Shown here piece after piece: positions 1 to 11,225 of a stretch of DNA of 64,000 bases. The notes below the pieces were generated by a model that ran no database searches, was not told where the DNA came from, and saw only the letters and a program-made list of their open reading frames with translations. Within the stretch, counting starts at the first letter, position 1. Each line of letters begins with the position of its first letter. Origin of the DNA: Cycas panzhihuaensis (Eukaryota; Cycadophyta); assembly GCA_023213395.1 (NCBI GenBank), contig CM041465.1, positions 187,681,741 through 187,745,740 of the forward strand, given 5' to 3'. The position numbers were made by a program, and so were the translations under genes.

Positions 1-229
1 GCACAAAATCAACCTAAAGTTGGACAGACCACAAGCAAAACCAATATGGGCCAAATAGGAAAAGGAAATAGAACAAGGAAATACAAGTAGTTTCAAAGGA
101 AGATTTAAAACAAGAGGAGAATATCAAAGAAGAAGCTTCAAGAGTAATGATGGGGTGACAATGGAAAAGATCATCTTAGAGAAGTTTGGCCTCGATAAAT
201 CAAGGGATAAAAGAGGATGGATTTTATAG

Positions 230-814
230 ATGGAGACCTATTTCTTAGTTTACGCAATACCGAAACACAAACAAGTATCCTTGGCATCATTACATTTGCA
301 TGGTTGGGCCTTGAAATGGTATTCATGGTGGCTTCGAATAAGTGGGAAACAAGCAGAAAGTTGGCACAACATGAAGCATGGGCTCATAACCCAATATGAA
401 GATTCATGGAGTACGGACTATTTTGCCCAGTTGACAAGGTTACAACAAACAAGCTTAGTCCAGGAGTTTACCAAACAATTTCAAGTGTTACAACGTCTAA
501 TTCTGTTAGCATACATTAGCGGATTGAAACCTCCAATAAGATATTGTCTAAAAGCAACTGAGGTACCAACATTGGATTCAGCAATCAAGATAGCGAGATG
601 CATGGAAGCCGAACTGCGGGAAACTAGACCTACATTCACACGCAGAATGAAAAGCTCGCAGGGATTTAACCCAAATTAGAATAGGTTAGGAACCAAAGTT
701 GGGGCCCCATTAGCAGTTAGAAATAATCAAGAGACGACAATGAAGGAAGAACATATGAAGAAAGGAATTTGTTTCAAATGTGGTGCGAAGTAGAACTGCG
801 AACATCAATGCATT
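230..814 (+). pseudogene. Gypsy gag with CCHC zinc knuckle, broken
   Basis: Capsid-like protein that would package the element RNA. The open stretch 230-679 (149 codons) has the Retrotrans_gag signature: a helix ending LHLHGWALKWYSWW, then YFAQLTRLQQTS and FTKQFQVL. After a TAG at 677 the same frame reaches a CCHC knuckle near 770-814 (CFKCGAK, then CEHQC), itself split by a TAG where a Trp is usual. The frame is open upstream of the ATG at 230 only as far as a TAG, so the real N terminus is lost. Same frame as the protease downstream. Confidence 0.8.
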
Positions 815-1021
815 GAGAAGAAGATATACATGATTAATACCGAAAATATGACAATATAGGAGGAAGAAGAAGTGCTTGGGGAAATTCACGAAGAAGTCAA
901 AGAAAAGTCAGACAAAGATGAAGTAGATGAACTATTGGAGCTAGATATAGAAAATGTACACATATCACTCCAAGCAATTGCAGGACAAAGTGTTACCCCA
1001 TAAACACTCTGTTTCCAAGGG

Positions 1022-1294
1022 ATGATCAAAGGGGTGCCTGTTGCAATACTAGTCGATAGTGGCAGTACACACAACTTTGTAAACACGGCAACTACAAAGA
1101 AGCTTGGGAAAATAGAACCAATAAACACATTCCAAGTATTAATCGCAAATGGGAAAATAGCACTATGTGGAGGGTTCTACAAAAAAATCAATTTACAAAT
1201 GGGTGAATATTCCACAAACACATGCATGCTCGCAATGCAAATCAGTGGCATGGGACACAGTATTGAGAATTCAGTGGCTTCAAACTCTAGGTAA
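1022..1294 (+). pseudogene. Gypsy aspartic protease (retropepsin)
   Basis: Would cleave the Gag-Pol polyprotein. The catalytic motif is intact as AILVDSGSTHNFV, matching the plant Gypsy D-S-G-S/A-T-H-N-F pattern. The frame ends in TAG at 1292. Similarity continues in another frame (WDTVLRIQWLQTLGN, about 1250-1300), so a frameshift lies near 1245, between protease and the pol frame. Whether this shift is an old indel or a programmed frameshift cannot be told from one copy; an indel is more likely in so decayed an element. Confidence 0.82.
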
Positions 1295-1514
1295 TGTAGT
1301 CACTAATTATATGACCAGATTTATGTGCTTTCGCCAGAGAGGACATAAATACAAATTGCAGGCACCAACAACGCCACCAATACAACTGGTTTCATCATAC
1401 CGAATGGAGAAGCTCCTTAGAGAAAACCCATCAACATACATTATGACATGCTATAAGGTTGAAATTGAGGATATTCCACCAGAGGTTCAATAAATTATAG
1501 AAGAATACAAGACA

Positions 1515-2387
1515 GTGTTCGACAAACTGAAAGGGCTACCACCTCTTTGGCAAAATCAGCATGCAATTGAACTTGTACCAAGTGCGGCGCCAGTCAACAT
1601 TGGACCATATAGGCATCTGTATCATTTATGGAAAGAGATTGAGAAAATCACAAGCGAACTACTATCCCAAGGGAGTATTACCACCATCACAAGCCCATTT
1701 GCAATCCCAGTTGTTATCAGTCCAAAGAAGGATGGCTCATATAGAATGTGTGTGGACTACCAAGGTCTCAATCAACTAACAGTTAAGAACAGATATCCAA
1801 TCCCGCGCATTGACGATTTGTTGGACGAAATCCATGGAGCAAAGTACTTCTCAAAAATTGACTTACATTCATGGTATCATCAAATGCAGATAAGAGAAAA
1901 AGACATGTATATGACAACATTCAAAATGTATGAAGGCCTATTCGAATTTAGGGTAATGTTGTTTGGATTAACGAACATGACGGCAACTTTTCAAAGCACC
2001 ATGAACAATACCTTCAGGCAAGTGTTACCCAAATTTGTGTTAATTTTTTTTGATGATATCTTAATCTACAATATAACATGGGAGGAGCACCTAGAACACT
2101 TTAAAATCATTTTCGAAATTCTGCGTGATAATCCATTCTTTGCCAACAAGAAGAAATGTTCATTTACTAAGGAAGAAGTAGAATACTTAGGCCACATCAT
2201 AACTAGAGAAGGCATAAGGATTGACCCAAAGAAGATACAAGCAATTGTCAATTGGCCAACCCCAACAAGTGTTACAGCAGTTCGAGGGATTTTGGGGACA
2301 GCAGGATTTGTTAGGAAGTTCATAAAGGATTATGCACACCTGGCAGCTCCACTCACAGACTTAACCAAGAAATACATGTTTGCCTAG
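1515..2387 (+). pseudogene. Gypsy reverse transcriptase
   Basis: RNA-dependent DNA polymerase of the element. The 290-codon open stretch carries all the core blocks in order: PVVISPKKDGSYRMCVDY, LNQLTVKNRYPIPRIDDLL, YFSKIDLHSWYHQ, the catalytic box FVLIFFDDILIY with both Asp residues kept, and EEVEYLGHIITREGI. The stop at 2385 is a TAG where the family has Trp (Y-F-A-W), and the same frame continues directly into RNase H. The typical F-S-G-Y-H is F-S-K-I-D-L-H-S-W-Y-H here, a near-consensus form. Confidence 0.92.
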
Positions 2388-2390
2388 AAC

Positions 2391-2969
2391 TTGAAAGCAG
2401 AGGAAGCTTTTGGTGATCTTAAGAAAGCCATGGCAATAGCCCCAGTCTTAGCAACACCCAATTTTTCAAAATTGTTTGTATTGGAGTGTGATGCATTAGG
2501 ATTTGGAATAGGGACAGTCTTACTCCAAGATGAACAACCAATAGCTTATGAGAGTCAAAAGTTGAATAACAGAGAAAAACTCAAACAAATTTATGACAAG
2601 GAGATGCTCGCAATCATGCATGCCATCCAATAATGGCGACATTATCTACTAGGGAATTCATTTCAAGTGTGCACAGATCATGATAGTCTGAAATACTTCC
2701 TTAGACGGAAGACATTGTCCGATGAGCAACAAAAATGGGTCAGTAAGTTGCAGAATTTTGACTTCATGATAGTATATAAGAAAGGCAAAGAGAATATTAT
2801 AGCTGATACATTATCACGAATCCCAGACGAAACAAAGGAAGGACCTTCATTACAGTTGATATCAACAATTATGCCCTCATGGCTAAAATCCATAACTGAA
2901 TATATGGTAGATCCAAGATACCAAAAACTCCTAGATAACATCAAGGGAAGAGATTCAGATAGATACTAG
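2391..2969 (+). pseudogene. Gypsy RNase H
   Basis: Degrades the RNA strand of the RNA-DNA hybrid. In frame with the [22 protein letters not shown] (first catalytic Asp in the usual D-A-S/L-G context), NREKLKQIYDKEMLAI (catalytic Glu), VCTDHDSLKYF (second Asp) and KKGKENIIADTLSR (fourth catalytic Asp). TAA at 2631 stands before WRHYLLG, and TAG at 2967 follows the domain. All four catalytic positions appear kept. Confidence 0.88.
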
Positions 2970-4065
2970 AAAAAGGGCAATTTGATTCTTATGAACAACA
3001 AAATTTGTATTCCCAAAGATTCCAAATTAAAGGGAATTATATTGCAAGAAGCACATTCGGTCCCAGAAGTAGGCCAAACTGGTATAGACAAGACATATCA
3101 GAAGATAAAAGCATCATACTTTTAGAAGGGATTGAAATTAGACATCCAAAAATTCATGACAGAATGCGATACTTGTCAACGAAACAAGGTAGAATGTGTA
3201 AAGACCCTAGGTCTACTACAACCCCTACTAATTCCCAACCAAAAGTGGGAAGAAATTTCAATGGATTTTATTACAAGTCTTCCAAAATCAGAAGGTAAAG
3301 ATGCTATCTTTGTCACAGTCAATAGATTAACAAAATATAGTTATTTTCGAGGTCTACAATCAATGACAAAGGTAATTGATGTTGCAGAACTATATATGAA
3401 AGAAATCCATAGATTACACGGGTTTTCTAAAACTATTGTAAGCGATAAGGACCCAAAATTCACTAGCACATTTTGGAAGGACTTATTCAGAATTGTAAGA
3501 ACGAAATTGCACATGAGCACGACTTATCATCCTCAAATAGATGGACAGACGAAGATAATCAATAAATGTCTGGAAGGCTATTTGAGGAATTTTTGCTCGG
3601 ATAAACAAAACGAGTGGCACAAGTGGTTGCACTTAGCGGAGTGGTGGTATAATACAATATACCACTCTTCCACCAAGATGACACCCTTTCAGGCTCTTTA
3701 CAGATACCAACCACCATCTCTATTGACATAGAATAGATCATCATAGGTTCAGGCTATTCAAGAACACCAAAAGTAGATGGAAGACACTATTAGAATTCTT
3801 AAGGATAATTTGGCAATGGCAAGGAACAGAATGAAACAGCAAGTAGATGTGCAACGATCCGAAAGGAACTTCCAGAAGGACGACGAGGTTTTCCTCTAGT
3901 TGCAACCATACAAATAGACGTCATTGAGTAAGACAAATACACAAAAGCTCACTCCTTGATATTTTGGACCATACTAAGTACTTGACAAAATTGTGGAAGT
4001 AGCCTATAAACTTAAGGTACCGACAACAAGCAAGATCCATGACACTTTTCATGTTTCATGCTTGA
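2970..4065 (+). pseudogene. Gypsy integrase, with C-terminal segment
   Basis: Inserts element cDNA into the host genome. The zinc-binding N-terminal region spans about 3005-3190 (EAHSVPEVGQTG, CDTCQRNK); the second His of HHCC is Gln here. The core is open from 3132 to 3731: WEEISMDFITSLPKS, VSDKDPKFTSTFWK, STTYHPQIDGQTKIINKCLE. The catalytic Glu of GQTE is Lys (codon 3552-3554), so the enzyme is dead even if read through. After TAG 3729 the C-terminal segment is legible ([31 protein letters not shown]). TAG near 3122 replaces the Trp of Y-F-W-K-G. Confidence 0.88.
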
Positions 4066-4079
4066 AGAAAAAGATCGGT

Positions 4080-4292
4080 GACAAAATAGTACAATAAACA
4101 TCCTTTCCAAAACTCAATGAAGAAGGAAAGATTATACAAGAACCAAAAGGGATACTCCAAATTTGCACTAGGCAACTTCGAACAAGACAAGTCTGAGAGT
4201 ACCTCATAAAGTGGCACACGTTGGATGCAGAAGATGTGACATGGGAGTCAGACGAGTGGATACAACAATTTCCAAAACTACCAATGCTTTGA
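4080..4292 (+). pseudogene. Integrase-linked chromodomain
   Basis: Chromodomains at the end of chromovirus integrases bind modified histone tails and direct insertion to heterochromatin. Seen here: REYLIKWHTL-type sequence at about 4195-4225, DVTWESDEW at about 4236-4262 and a C-terminal helix QQFPKL, after a linker (LNEEGKIIQEPKGIL). The Y/W-aromatic positions of the fold are kept (Tyr, Trp, Trp). Stops interrupt the linker (TAA about 4094) and precede EYLIKW (TGA about 4195). Confidence 0.8.
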
Positions 4293-4304
4293 GGGAAACA
4301 CATT

Positions 4305-4329
4305 TTTTCAAGGGGGGCGGGGGGGGACT
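4305..4329 (+). other. Polypurine tract
   Basis: A G-rich purine run (AAGGGGGGCGGGGGGGGAC, one C inside) lies directly before the TG that starts the LTR. It is placed and composed as the plus-strand primer of a retrotransposon. Confidence 0.8.
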
Positions 4330-4873
4330 TGTTGCATTCTAGGAAAACCCTCTCTTTAGGGGCCTGTCAGCTGACTTAAACCCCAAATATGAGCATAGGA
4401 ATTTTGGATGACTCGTAAGTCTGCCTTTTGGTTGATTTCATTCATGGTTCACTTCCAGTGAACTCTCCCAGTTCTGGCCGACTTCAAGCTAGATATAATT
4501 TACCATTATATATAGGGATCAAAGCCCTCATTCTAACATCATCATTTTGGTTGGATCTCTTCCATATTTTCAGCTCTAGGGCTGCAGTTGGCTCAGCTTT
4601 TTGGCCTGAGATACTTGGAGGATTCCCGCCTCGAAGAGCTAAGCACTTAGTAAGGACATTCTATTGTATATTTTTATACTTTTCAGTATTATTTTGGACA
4701 ATATATTTACCTTTTATTGGTACTATTTCCATTAATTTACTCTAGTGTATAAGATGTATTTCTAGTATTCATATTTATTTGAGGTTGATAAGATCTATAT
4801 GAGCATATGTTAGATCGATATCTGTGAATTTTTTGTGCTATTTCTGAGATAAGATAAAAGTTTCTGCTACACA
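4330..4873 (+). repeat. 3' LTR of the chromovirus
   Basis: Starts TGTTGCATTC right after the polypurine tract and is taken to end ...TGCTACACA, giving about 544 bp. A TATA-like stretch (ATATAATTTACCATTATATA) at about 4493-4515 sits where an LTR promoter would. The right end is inferred from the TG...CA rule only, because the partner LTR is outside the window. Confidence 0.6.
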
Positions 4874-6319
4874 AACCCTACACACTTCTTCCTTCCCAAC
4901 ATCTCTCCTAACCTCCAACTCCCCTTGTTACCCCTTAATTTCTATATGAACTTTCATATTCCACCTATACCCTTGACATATTTTTCTTATGTCTAACTCT
5001 AAACTCCTTGATTATACAATATTTCTACCATGTTGACCAATCCAAACTTAACTTCTTATTCTTTTGTTTTGGCTATGCCTATTTAAATCACTCACACCTA
5101 TAAGATTCCAAATGTATTTTCTATTTAGTGGCCCTTGTTCACACTAACTTGTTTATCTTATATTCAACTCCCTATGAATGCCATATGGAAGTAGGATATA
5201 GGACCTCGAACAGGTTGAGTTCACAACACACAGGTCCTAGGCTCTTTCACATGGCAAATCCATTGCAAAAGTTTCCTAACGTGGGATATCATAAAAAATA
5301 GGAAGAGGATACCTACGTGTTGTTTTGAGAAGATGGCATAAAGATGGCCTAATCTCCTATGATATATTATCCTTAGTAGGTGATGGATTGAATAAGTGTG
5401 TACTTGTCCCACTTTTTGTGGGTAATACATGGAAAAATCAAATACTTTGAGGGCAAAGTATCCTAAGAAGTGGGGATTTGTTATCTACCTAGCCCTCCTA
5501 ATAGACCAAGGTGCACTTAAAAATATAAATTTTGAAATTATTGTCTTGGAATAAATGGAATCGATTTATGGAACATGGATTGTAATGTGGAACTTTTCAT
5601 TGGCTTCAAAATGAGTAATTGTAGGTTCCAAGCAGACATCATATGAGGAAGTTATGCCAATTTGGAGTTTGTAGTTCTAAATATAGATTATTGGAAACCA
5701 AATTTACTTTAATTTATTAATTTTTGACAATTTTAGCCTAAGATATTGTGGGTTTTTGGTAGGAATTAGATGTGTAACCATATGTAAGGAGTAGTTGTGT
5801 TATTTAGAAGGTTAGGCTTTTGGATTTTATCTATTTTTTTTATTATTTTGAGAGGAGGTTTATTTTGAGAGGTTTCATTGCCTCGAAAAGAACTCTTATG
5901 GAAGGTTTATAATAGAGATAAGTTTCATTATTGAATGCTATTTTTTTTGTGCATTGCTATGTTCAAAATCATATCAATACATTTTATTTTCAATGTAATT
6001 TGGAGTGGTTGCTTTCATCTGTTTTTATTTGGTAGTAGTTGAATATTTTTGTTATTATCTACTATTGGAATTAGTGAGCAATGTCATGGGGACAACCACA
6101 TAAAACTAAGCAAAACATATATGTTCCACCATTCACGTGAGAAAATAAGGGCAAATCCATTGATAATAAGGGATCAAACAAGCAGATAACTAGGGACCAC
6201 AACCTTAGGAAACCAACATTGCAATAGTCCAAGGCAAAACAAGGTGAATCTGGGAGGGTCTTTGTTTTAGATTTAGATAAAAGTGGGGATCTATACATAA
6301 GTGCACTATGAATCAACTA
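4874..6319. other. No recognisable gene
   Basis: A+T-rich sequence with short open stretches only. I see no protein family, RNA gene or clear repeat here. It separates two Gypsy elements. Confidence 0.5.
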
Positions 6320-6329
6320 TATTAATCGA

Positions 6330-6822
6330 ATTAGAACCAATAGAAGAACAAAAAGATGATGAACTTGAATTAGAATTAGGATGCTTATAAGAAACCCCAA
6401 ATATAGAGAAAGATCATCTTCAAATGTCATTTTCAACAATGTTTGGCCTAAGAAGACCCAACACACTTGAGTTGTGAGGATGCATCAAGAAGTAACCAAT
6501 AATGATCTTAATTGATCTAGGGAGCTCCCATAACTTCATGGACTAGTTTACAACACAATGACTATAATTGTTTCCAACAAGGATACCTAAGTTCCATGCA
6601 TACATTGTTTGTGGACAAGCAATTTCTAGCCAGGGTAATTTCATAAACCTAAATTTAAAAATAGTAGAGACAACCTCAAATGAATATTTTTTTGTCATTG
6701 ACGTAGGTGGAGTAAACATAGTCTTAGGATGTCAATGGTTGGGAACACTTGGAACCTTTGGAATGAATGTAGATGAACTCTTCACGAGGCATGTTATGAG
6801 GGGAAATTGGTCACAATTGTAA
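6330..6822 (+). pseudogene. Gypsy protease region
   Basis: Begins with an acidic linker (EEQKDDELELELGCL) and FGLRRPNTLEL, then the retropepsin motif PIMILIDLGSSHNFMD; the family has D-S-G-S, so Ser is Leu here. The C-terminal half is clean from 6568 to 6822: FFVIDVGGVNIVLGCQWLGTL matches the usual V-L-G-x-Q-W-L. Several TAG/TGA stops occur in the first half. Confidence 0.75.
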
Positions 6823-6849
6823 TGGCAAGGGCTAGTAGAAAGAAAATTT

Positions 6850-7735
6850 GTGTTGTTACATTGGATGGAAAAGCTCGTTCATATGGGACACATTGGTTTT
6901 GTAGCTCAATTGTTCTCACTACAAGTAGAAGTAGGGGAAGAAGTTAAGAATGAGTCACTAGTGCAAGAAATGAGCGATACATATGAGGAAGACTTCCAGG
7001 AGCTTCTATTAGGACTATCGACAAATAATGGAATGGAGCACATGTTCATGTTAGAGCACAACACTAATCCAATAATGATTAAACCTCATAAATATCTACA
7101 TCATTATAGGAAAAAGATAAAGAACATAATGCAAAAGCTATTGGACCATGGAGTGATAGTGCCCATCAAACGTTCTTTTGCAACAACTATAATGTTACTT
7201 ACGAAAAAAGTTGGATAATTCTGCATGTGTATCAACTATTGAGTTCTCAACAAGGCAATAATAAAAAATTCTTGCCTAATTCCAAGGATTGGCTAGTTGC
7301 TAGACAAGTTGTATGGAACTAAGTGCTTTATAAAAATCGATCTTCATTTAGGTTATCACCATATTTGGATCATAGAGGAAGGCAAACCAAAAACCACCTT
7401 TTGTACTCATCATGGTCATTATGAATTAAAAGTGATGCCTTGTGCTATCATGAATACCTCAACAACATTCTAAGCGATGATGGACAAGGTTTTGGTTTTG
7501 TTCTTATAGGAAATTAAGTGGTCATATTATTTCTAGTGAAGGAGTCAAGGTTGATCTAGAAAATACCAAGGTAATTCTTGAGTGTCTCACAATTAAGAGT
7601 ATCACCAAGGTAAGAAGATTCTTAGGGATCATGGATTATTATCGATAATTTGTAAAGAACTATGTACGATGGACATCTATCTTTACAAATCTCTTAAAGG
7701 AAGGCTCTTTTTAGTGGAGTGCACAAGTAGAAGAA
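6850..7735 (+). pseudogene. Gypsy reverse transcriptase lacking its catalytic box
   Basis: The open stretch 6850-7218 ends in the RT entry (RKKIKNIMQKLLDHGVIVP, SFATTIMLLTKK). Then come CMCINY, LNKAIIKN, CFIKIDLHLGYHH and TTFCTHHGHYELKVMP, and DKVLVLFL at about 7480. The next homologous text is EIK, GHIISSEGVKVD from about 7512. The piece that should carry the F-x-D-D active site and about 50-60 flanking residues is absent, so this is a clean internal deletion. The tail VRRFLGIMDYYR continues to about 7735. Confidence 0.82.
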
Positions 7736-8330
7736 GGTTTCCAATAATTGAAGTTATGGCAATGTTACCAATACTAACATCCCTAGATTTCCATAAGCTT
7801 TTTGTCCTTTTGGTGTGATGCTTCTAGAATAGGTATTAGGGTTGTATTAATATAGGAAGGCCTATTACGTTTGAGAGTAGGAAACTAAACATTAGAGAGA
7901 GACTCCATTGGGCATACGACAAATAAATGCTACCTATAATAAATGCCCTATATAAATGGCCATAGTATTTTTTAGGAAGCAAATTTTTATTCAAAATGTA
8001 TTACAATAGACTCTAGTACCTTTTAAAACAAAAAGAATTGCCCCTTGAATGATAAAAATGGATTAATAAAAGACAAGCTTATGACTTCAAAATTTTCTAC
8101 AAGAATGGCAAACTAAGTGTTGTGGATGATGCACTCTTTGAAAGAGAAGAACAACAATAATGTGTAGTAACTATGGTCACACTTAGTTGGGTAACTAATC
8201 TCCAAGAATAATATGCAAAGATTTCCAAAACACAAGAATTAATTATAGAAATACAAGAAGGCATGCATGACAATTTTGAATCGAGAAATGATCTCATCTA
8301 GTACAAGGGATCTTCTTAGGCGTGGACTTG
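7736..8330 (+). pseudogene. Gypsy RNase H, very worn
   Basis: Fragments in changing frames: FWCDASRIGI near 7810 (first Asp region), IDSSTF near 8010, FSTRMAN and VLWMMHSL near 8090-8130 standing for the usual Y-K-x-G-K-x-N-x-x-A-D-A-L-S-R. Placement between RT and integrase supports the call; the fragments alone would be weak. Confidence 0.6.
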
Positions 8331-9058
8331 AAGTTCAAGACAAAAATTAGGGAAGAGTGTCATTTGGTACTAATGGCAAGCCATACTATAATTTTCAAAA
8401 CATATATCATGAGTAGAGAATCATTCTTTTAAAAGGGCATGAAAAAGGACATTTAAAATACCTAGTAGAATGTTCAATTTGTTAAGCAAATAAGTACAAG
8501 AATGTATCTCCACTAGGTCTATTGCAACCACTACCCATTAGTGTTAGCATGGACTTTGTGATATGATTGCCTATATCACAAGGTAAGGATTTAAATTTTG
8601 TAATAGTTGATAGATTAACAAATGTTTCCCATTTTATTGCCATATTATCTGGCTATAAGCCCCCCCAGATTGTGAAGGTATTCGTGAAAGAGATACATAG
8701 ACCACTTGGGTTATCCCACATAATTATTTATGATCAAGACCCTAAATTCACAAGTCATTTATGGCAAGAACTATTTAAACAAGTAGGAACTACAATATCC
8801 ATGAGTACTAGTTATCACTTGCAAACATACAACTAGACATAAGTGGTCAACAAATGCCTGGAAAATTATTGAAAGAATTATATCATTAATAAAAAAGGCA
8901 CGTATGTCAAATGGTTACATCTTGTAGAAGCTTGGAATAATTTCACATACCACTAAGCCATCCAAATGTCCCCATTTAGGGCATTCTATGGTTATGACAG
9001 TAAATTAAACCTAATTGTGATAAAGTTTGATGTTTACCTTTTTGGAATTTCTAAGTCA

Positions 9059-9060
<2 letters not shown>
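8331..9060 (+). pseudogene. Gypsy integrase
   Basis: The zinc-binding region is represented by GHEKGHLKYLVECSIC near 8440-8485. The core is legible from 8545: SMDFVI, then the open stretch 8567-8836 with VIVDRLTNVSHFI, YDQDPKFTSHLWQELF and STSYHLQTYN. The segment VVNKCLENY follows with a stop where the catalytic Glu should be. It ends MSPFRAFYGYDSKLNL at about 9010, exactly where the tandem repeat starts. Confidence 0.82.
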
Positions 9061-9111
<51 letters not shown>

Positions 9112-9697
9112 CACATTCTTGTGCAAGCTTGAATTAAATAAATAGCTAATGATATGGTACAAATAGTCAAGTGATATCTATATGTATACAAGAAATTTGT
9201 TGAAAGAAAGAGGCATGCATGTTTGGATATATGGCATTATGTACATCAATTTTGAACAAGAATTAACTCATTAAGAAAGGCCACAAGAATTAATGGGATT
9301 TATTAGCCAAAACATTTAAATTACAGTAAATTAGACCTATTTGTGGTAAAGTTTGACGTTTATCTTTTTGGCATTTCTAAGTCAGGATATATATATATAT
9401 ATATATATATATGGGGAATCACATTCTTGTGCAAGCTTGAATTAAATAAATAGCTAATGATATGCTACCAATAGTCATGTGATACCTATATGCATACAAG
9501 AAATTTGTTGAAAGAAAGAGGCATGCATGTTTGGATATATGGCATTATGTACATCGATTTTGAACAAGAATTAACTCATTAAGAAAGGCCACAAGAATTA
9601 ATGGGATTTATTAACCAAAACATTTAAATGACAGTAAATTAGACCTATTTGTGATAAAATTTGACGATTACCTTTTTGGCATTTCTAAGTCAGGATC
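8996..9697 (+). repeat. Tandem repeat, about 2.2 copies, 308-326 bp unit
   Basis: Copies begin at 8996, 9322 and 9630 (third copy partial, to about 9697), each with (G/T)ACAGTAAATTA followed by the same text. Copy 1 is 326 bp and copy 2 is 308 bp, mainly because the internal (AT)n tract shrinks (9059-9109 against 9387-9411). The first bases of the unit are the end of the Gypsy integrase frame, so the array grew out of the element. It may have arisen by unequal exchange or replication slippage at the (AT)n tract. Confidence 0.9.
9059..9109. repeat. (AT)n microsatellite
   Basis: About 25 uninterrupted AT units, repeated in shorter form at 9387-9411 in the second tandem copy. Confidence 0.95.
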
Positions 9698-10462
9698 AAA
9701 ACATTTTGGTCCACTCCTAAACATTTTGATCCTAATTAAGGTAGTATATTTTTCACATTAATTGATAGATTTCAAATCTCAATATTTGTAATTTAATGCT
9801 TTGGAATAACACAGTGTATAAATAGCAATGGCTAAGGATCAAATGTAGAAATTGTTCATGAAAGATTTAAAATGTGATGTATATATGAGGTGCCATGGCA
9901 TTGGGTATGCCATAGCTGAAGCTATCTGGAATCACTTGCATGCTTGAGTTTCTAGTTATTGGGGTCATTTTGTGTTTCAACATACCATAGTAACAACAAT
10001 AATTTTTGTGTGTCTTTTAATTTTAAACATTAGTATTTTATTAGTGAAATGCTAGAAATATATGAGACACATAGAATTGTTCTATACATCCCATCCCTTT
10101 TGCAATCCGAGTTCAAGTACTATTGTTGTATTTTTAACATAAATTTTGAAGAGTGAAAAACCATTATATGTATATGATATACAAATTGGGACAAATAGTT
10201 TTAGTTTTGAATGTGAGTTTTCATGCCATGGTTAGTCTCATCAAGGGGAAAAAGAAAATCTTCAACCATGTGGAGTAGGAGGAGTGAAGCCATTGCATTA
10301 GCTAGAGAGTATCTGGCTGAGATGTTCTTTCCATTACAGGATCCCTTGGGGAAGCAAGGACCAACATCACATTTCCTAGTGAAACAAGACAACCTGTGCT
10401 TGGAGAAGGACTTGGGGTTGTTATATTGATCATCATTAGAAAAGTTTGGGTGTTTAAGGTTG
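9698..10462. other. No recognisable gene
   Basis: A+T-rich flank left of Copia A. Short open stretches at 10201-10429 on both strands have no family signature. The last five bases before the element (10463-10467, ATTCT) are its target-site duplication. Confidence 0.5.
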
Positions 10463-10467
10463 ATTCT

Positions 10468-10805
10468 TGTTAGAATTAATAGTTACACTATTAGGGTTGT
10501 GGGTCCTAGCTAGTTACTAGTGACTTATTGGTTAGCTAGTGAGTCACATGGTTATCATTTAGTTGGTGACACATGTTTAAGAGTTACATTATGTATTTAA
10601 TAGGCATATAACAAGTGTCAAGGTAGTTATAGGTCGTTCATGGACCATTACCAGTCTCATTTGTATATATTTGTATTTGGCTTGTACATTATCATTTGAG
10701 TATTTAGAATGAATTTTTTTAAAAATGAAGGTAGAACAATTCTATCTAAAAATTTTAGAGTGTTTGCTTTTTCAATTTGGCTCCTCCCTAGTTCAATCAC
10801 TTACA
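10468..10805 (+). repeat. 5' LTR of Copia A
   Basis: 338 bp, TGTTAGAATT...CACTTACA. Its partner at 36548-36881 aligns over the full length with many substitutions, so the insertion is old. Confidence 0.92.
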
Positions 10806-10807
10806 TT

Positions 10808-10820
10808 TGGTATTGAAGTA
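10808..10820 (+). other. Primer-binding site, initiator tRNA-Met type
   Basis: TGGTATTGAAGT, two bases after the LTR, resembles the Copia site TGGTATCAGAGC that pairs with the 3' end of initiator tRNA-Met. Confidence 0.7.
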
Positions 10821-11172
10821 GGTTATTTCACAAATTGATGATCAAATTTTCAATCTGCGGAGTCTGCAAGGAACTAGTTTTGAATGGTTGCAAGGTGTAA
10901 GTTGAGGAGTTTGAGTTCATCTTGGATTTTTAATGTTGTGGAAATAAAAGAAAAAAAAATTGAGTTTTTGTGGAAAAATTGTAGAGATTGTTGGAAGTGA
11001 TCTACAAATTGTAAATTTTAGTGATTTTAGTCAGGGTGTTTGTCATTTTCTATGAGAAAAAAAGAAAAAAAAATCATGGGGCAAATTATTGTGGGCTATG
11101 AGTGTCATCTAGGGCATGATTTTGAGTAGGGTTTTTCAATTTTTACTAGGTTGCAAAATCTCTCCGGAGTTT

Positions 11173-11225
<53 letters not shown>

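Larger units (their letters stand above)
1..4873 (+). mobile_element. Ty3/Gypsy chromovirus, 3' part, decayed
   Basis: The element enters from the left edge and runs gag, zinc knuckle, protease, RT, RNase H, integrase, chromodomain, polypurine tract, 3' LTR, which is the Ty3/Gypsy order. A C-terminal chromodomain after the integrase places it among the chromoviruses. The 5' LTR and the start of gag lie outside the window. The pol region from 1515 to 3731 stays in one frame and is broken only by stop codons, so decay has been mainly by substitution. Not autonomous. Confidence 0.9.
6320..9060 (+). mobile_element. Second Ty3/Gypsy relic, heavily decayed
   Basis: Protease, RT, RNase H and integrase segments follow one another on the plus strand with many stops and frameshifts. 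No LTR was found on either side. It is more worn than the element at 1-4873: it has an internal deletion in RT and tandem duplication at its 3' end. Confidence 0.85.

Noticed and set aside
1245-1300. Programmed frameshift between protease and pol of the first Gypsy
   Set aside because: No slippery heptamer is obvious, and the element is decayed; a random indel is more likely.
8996-9697. CRISPR-like array
   Set aside because: Long tandem copies without spacers, in a plant genome; an ordinary tandem duplication.
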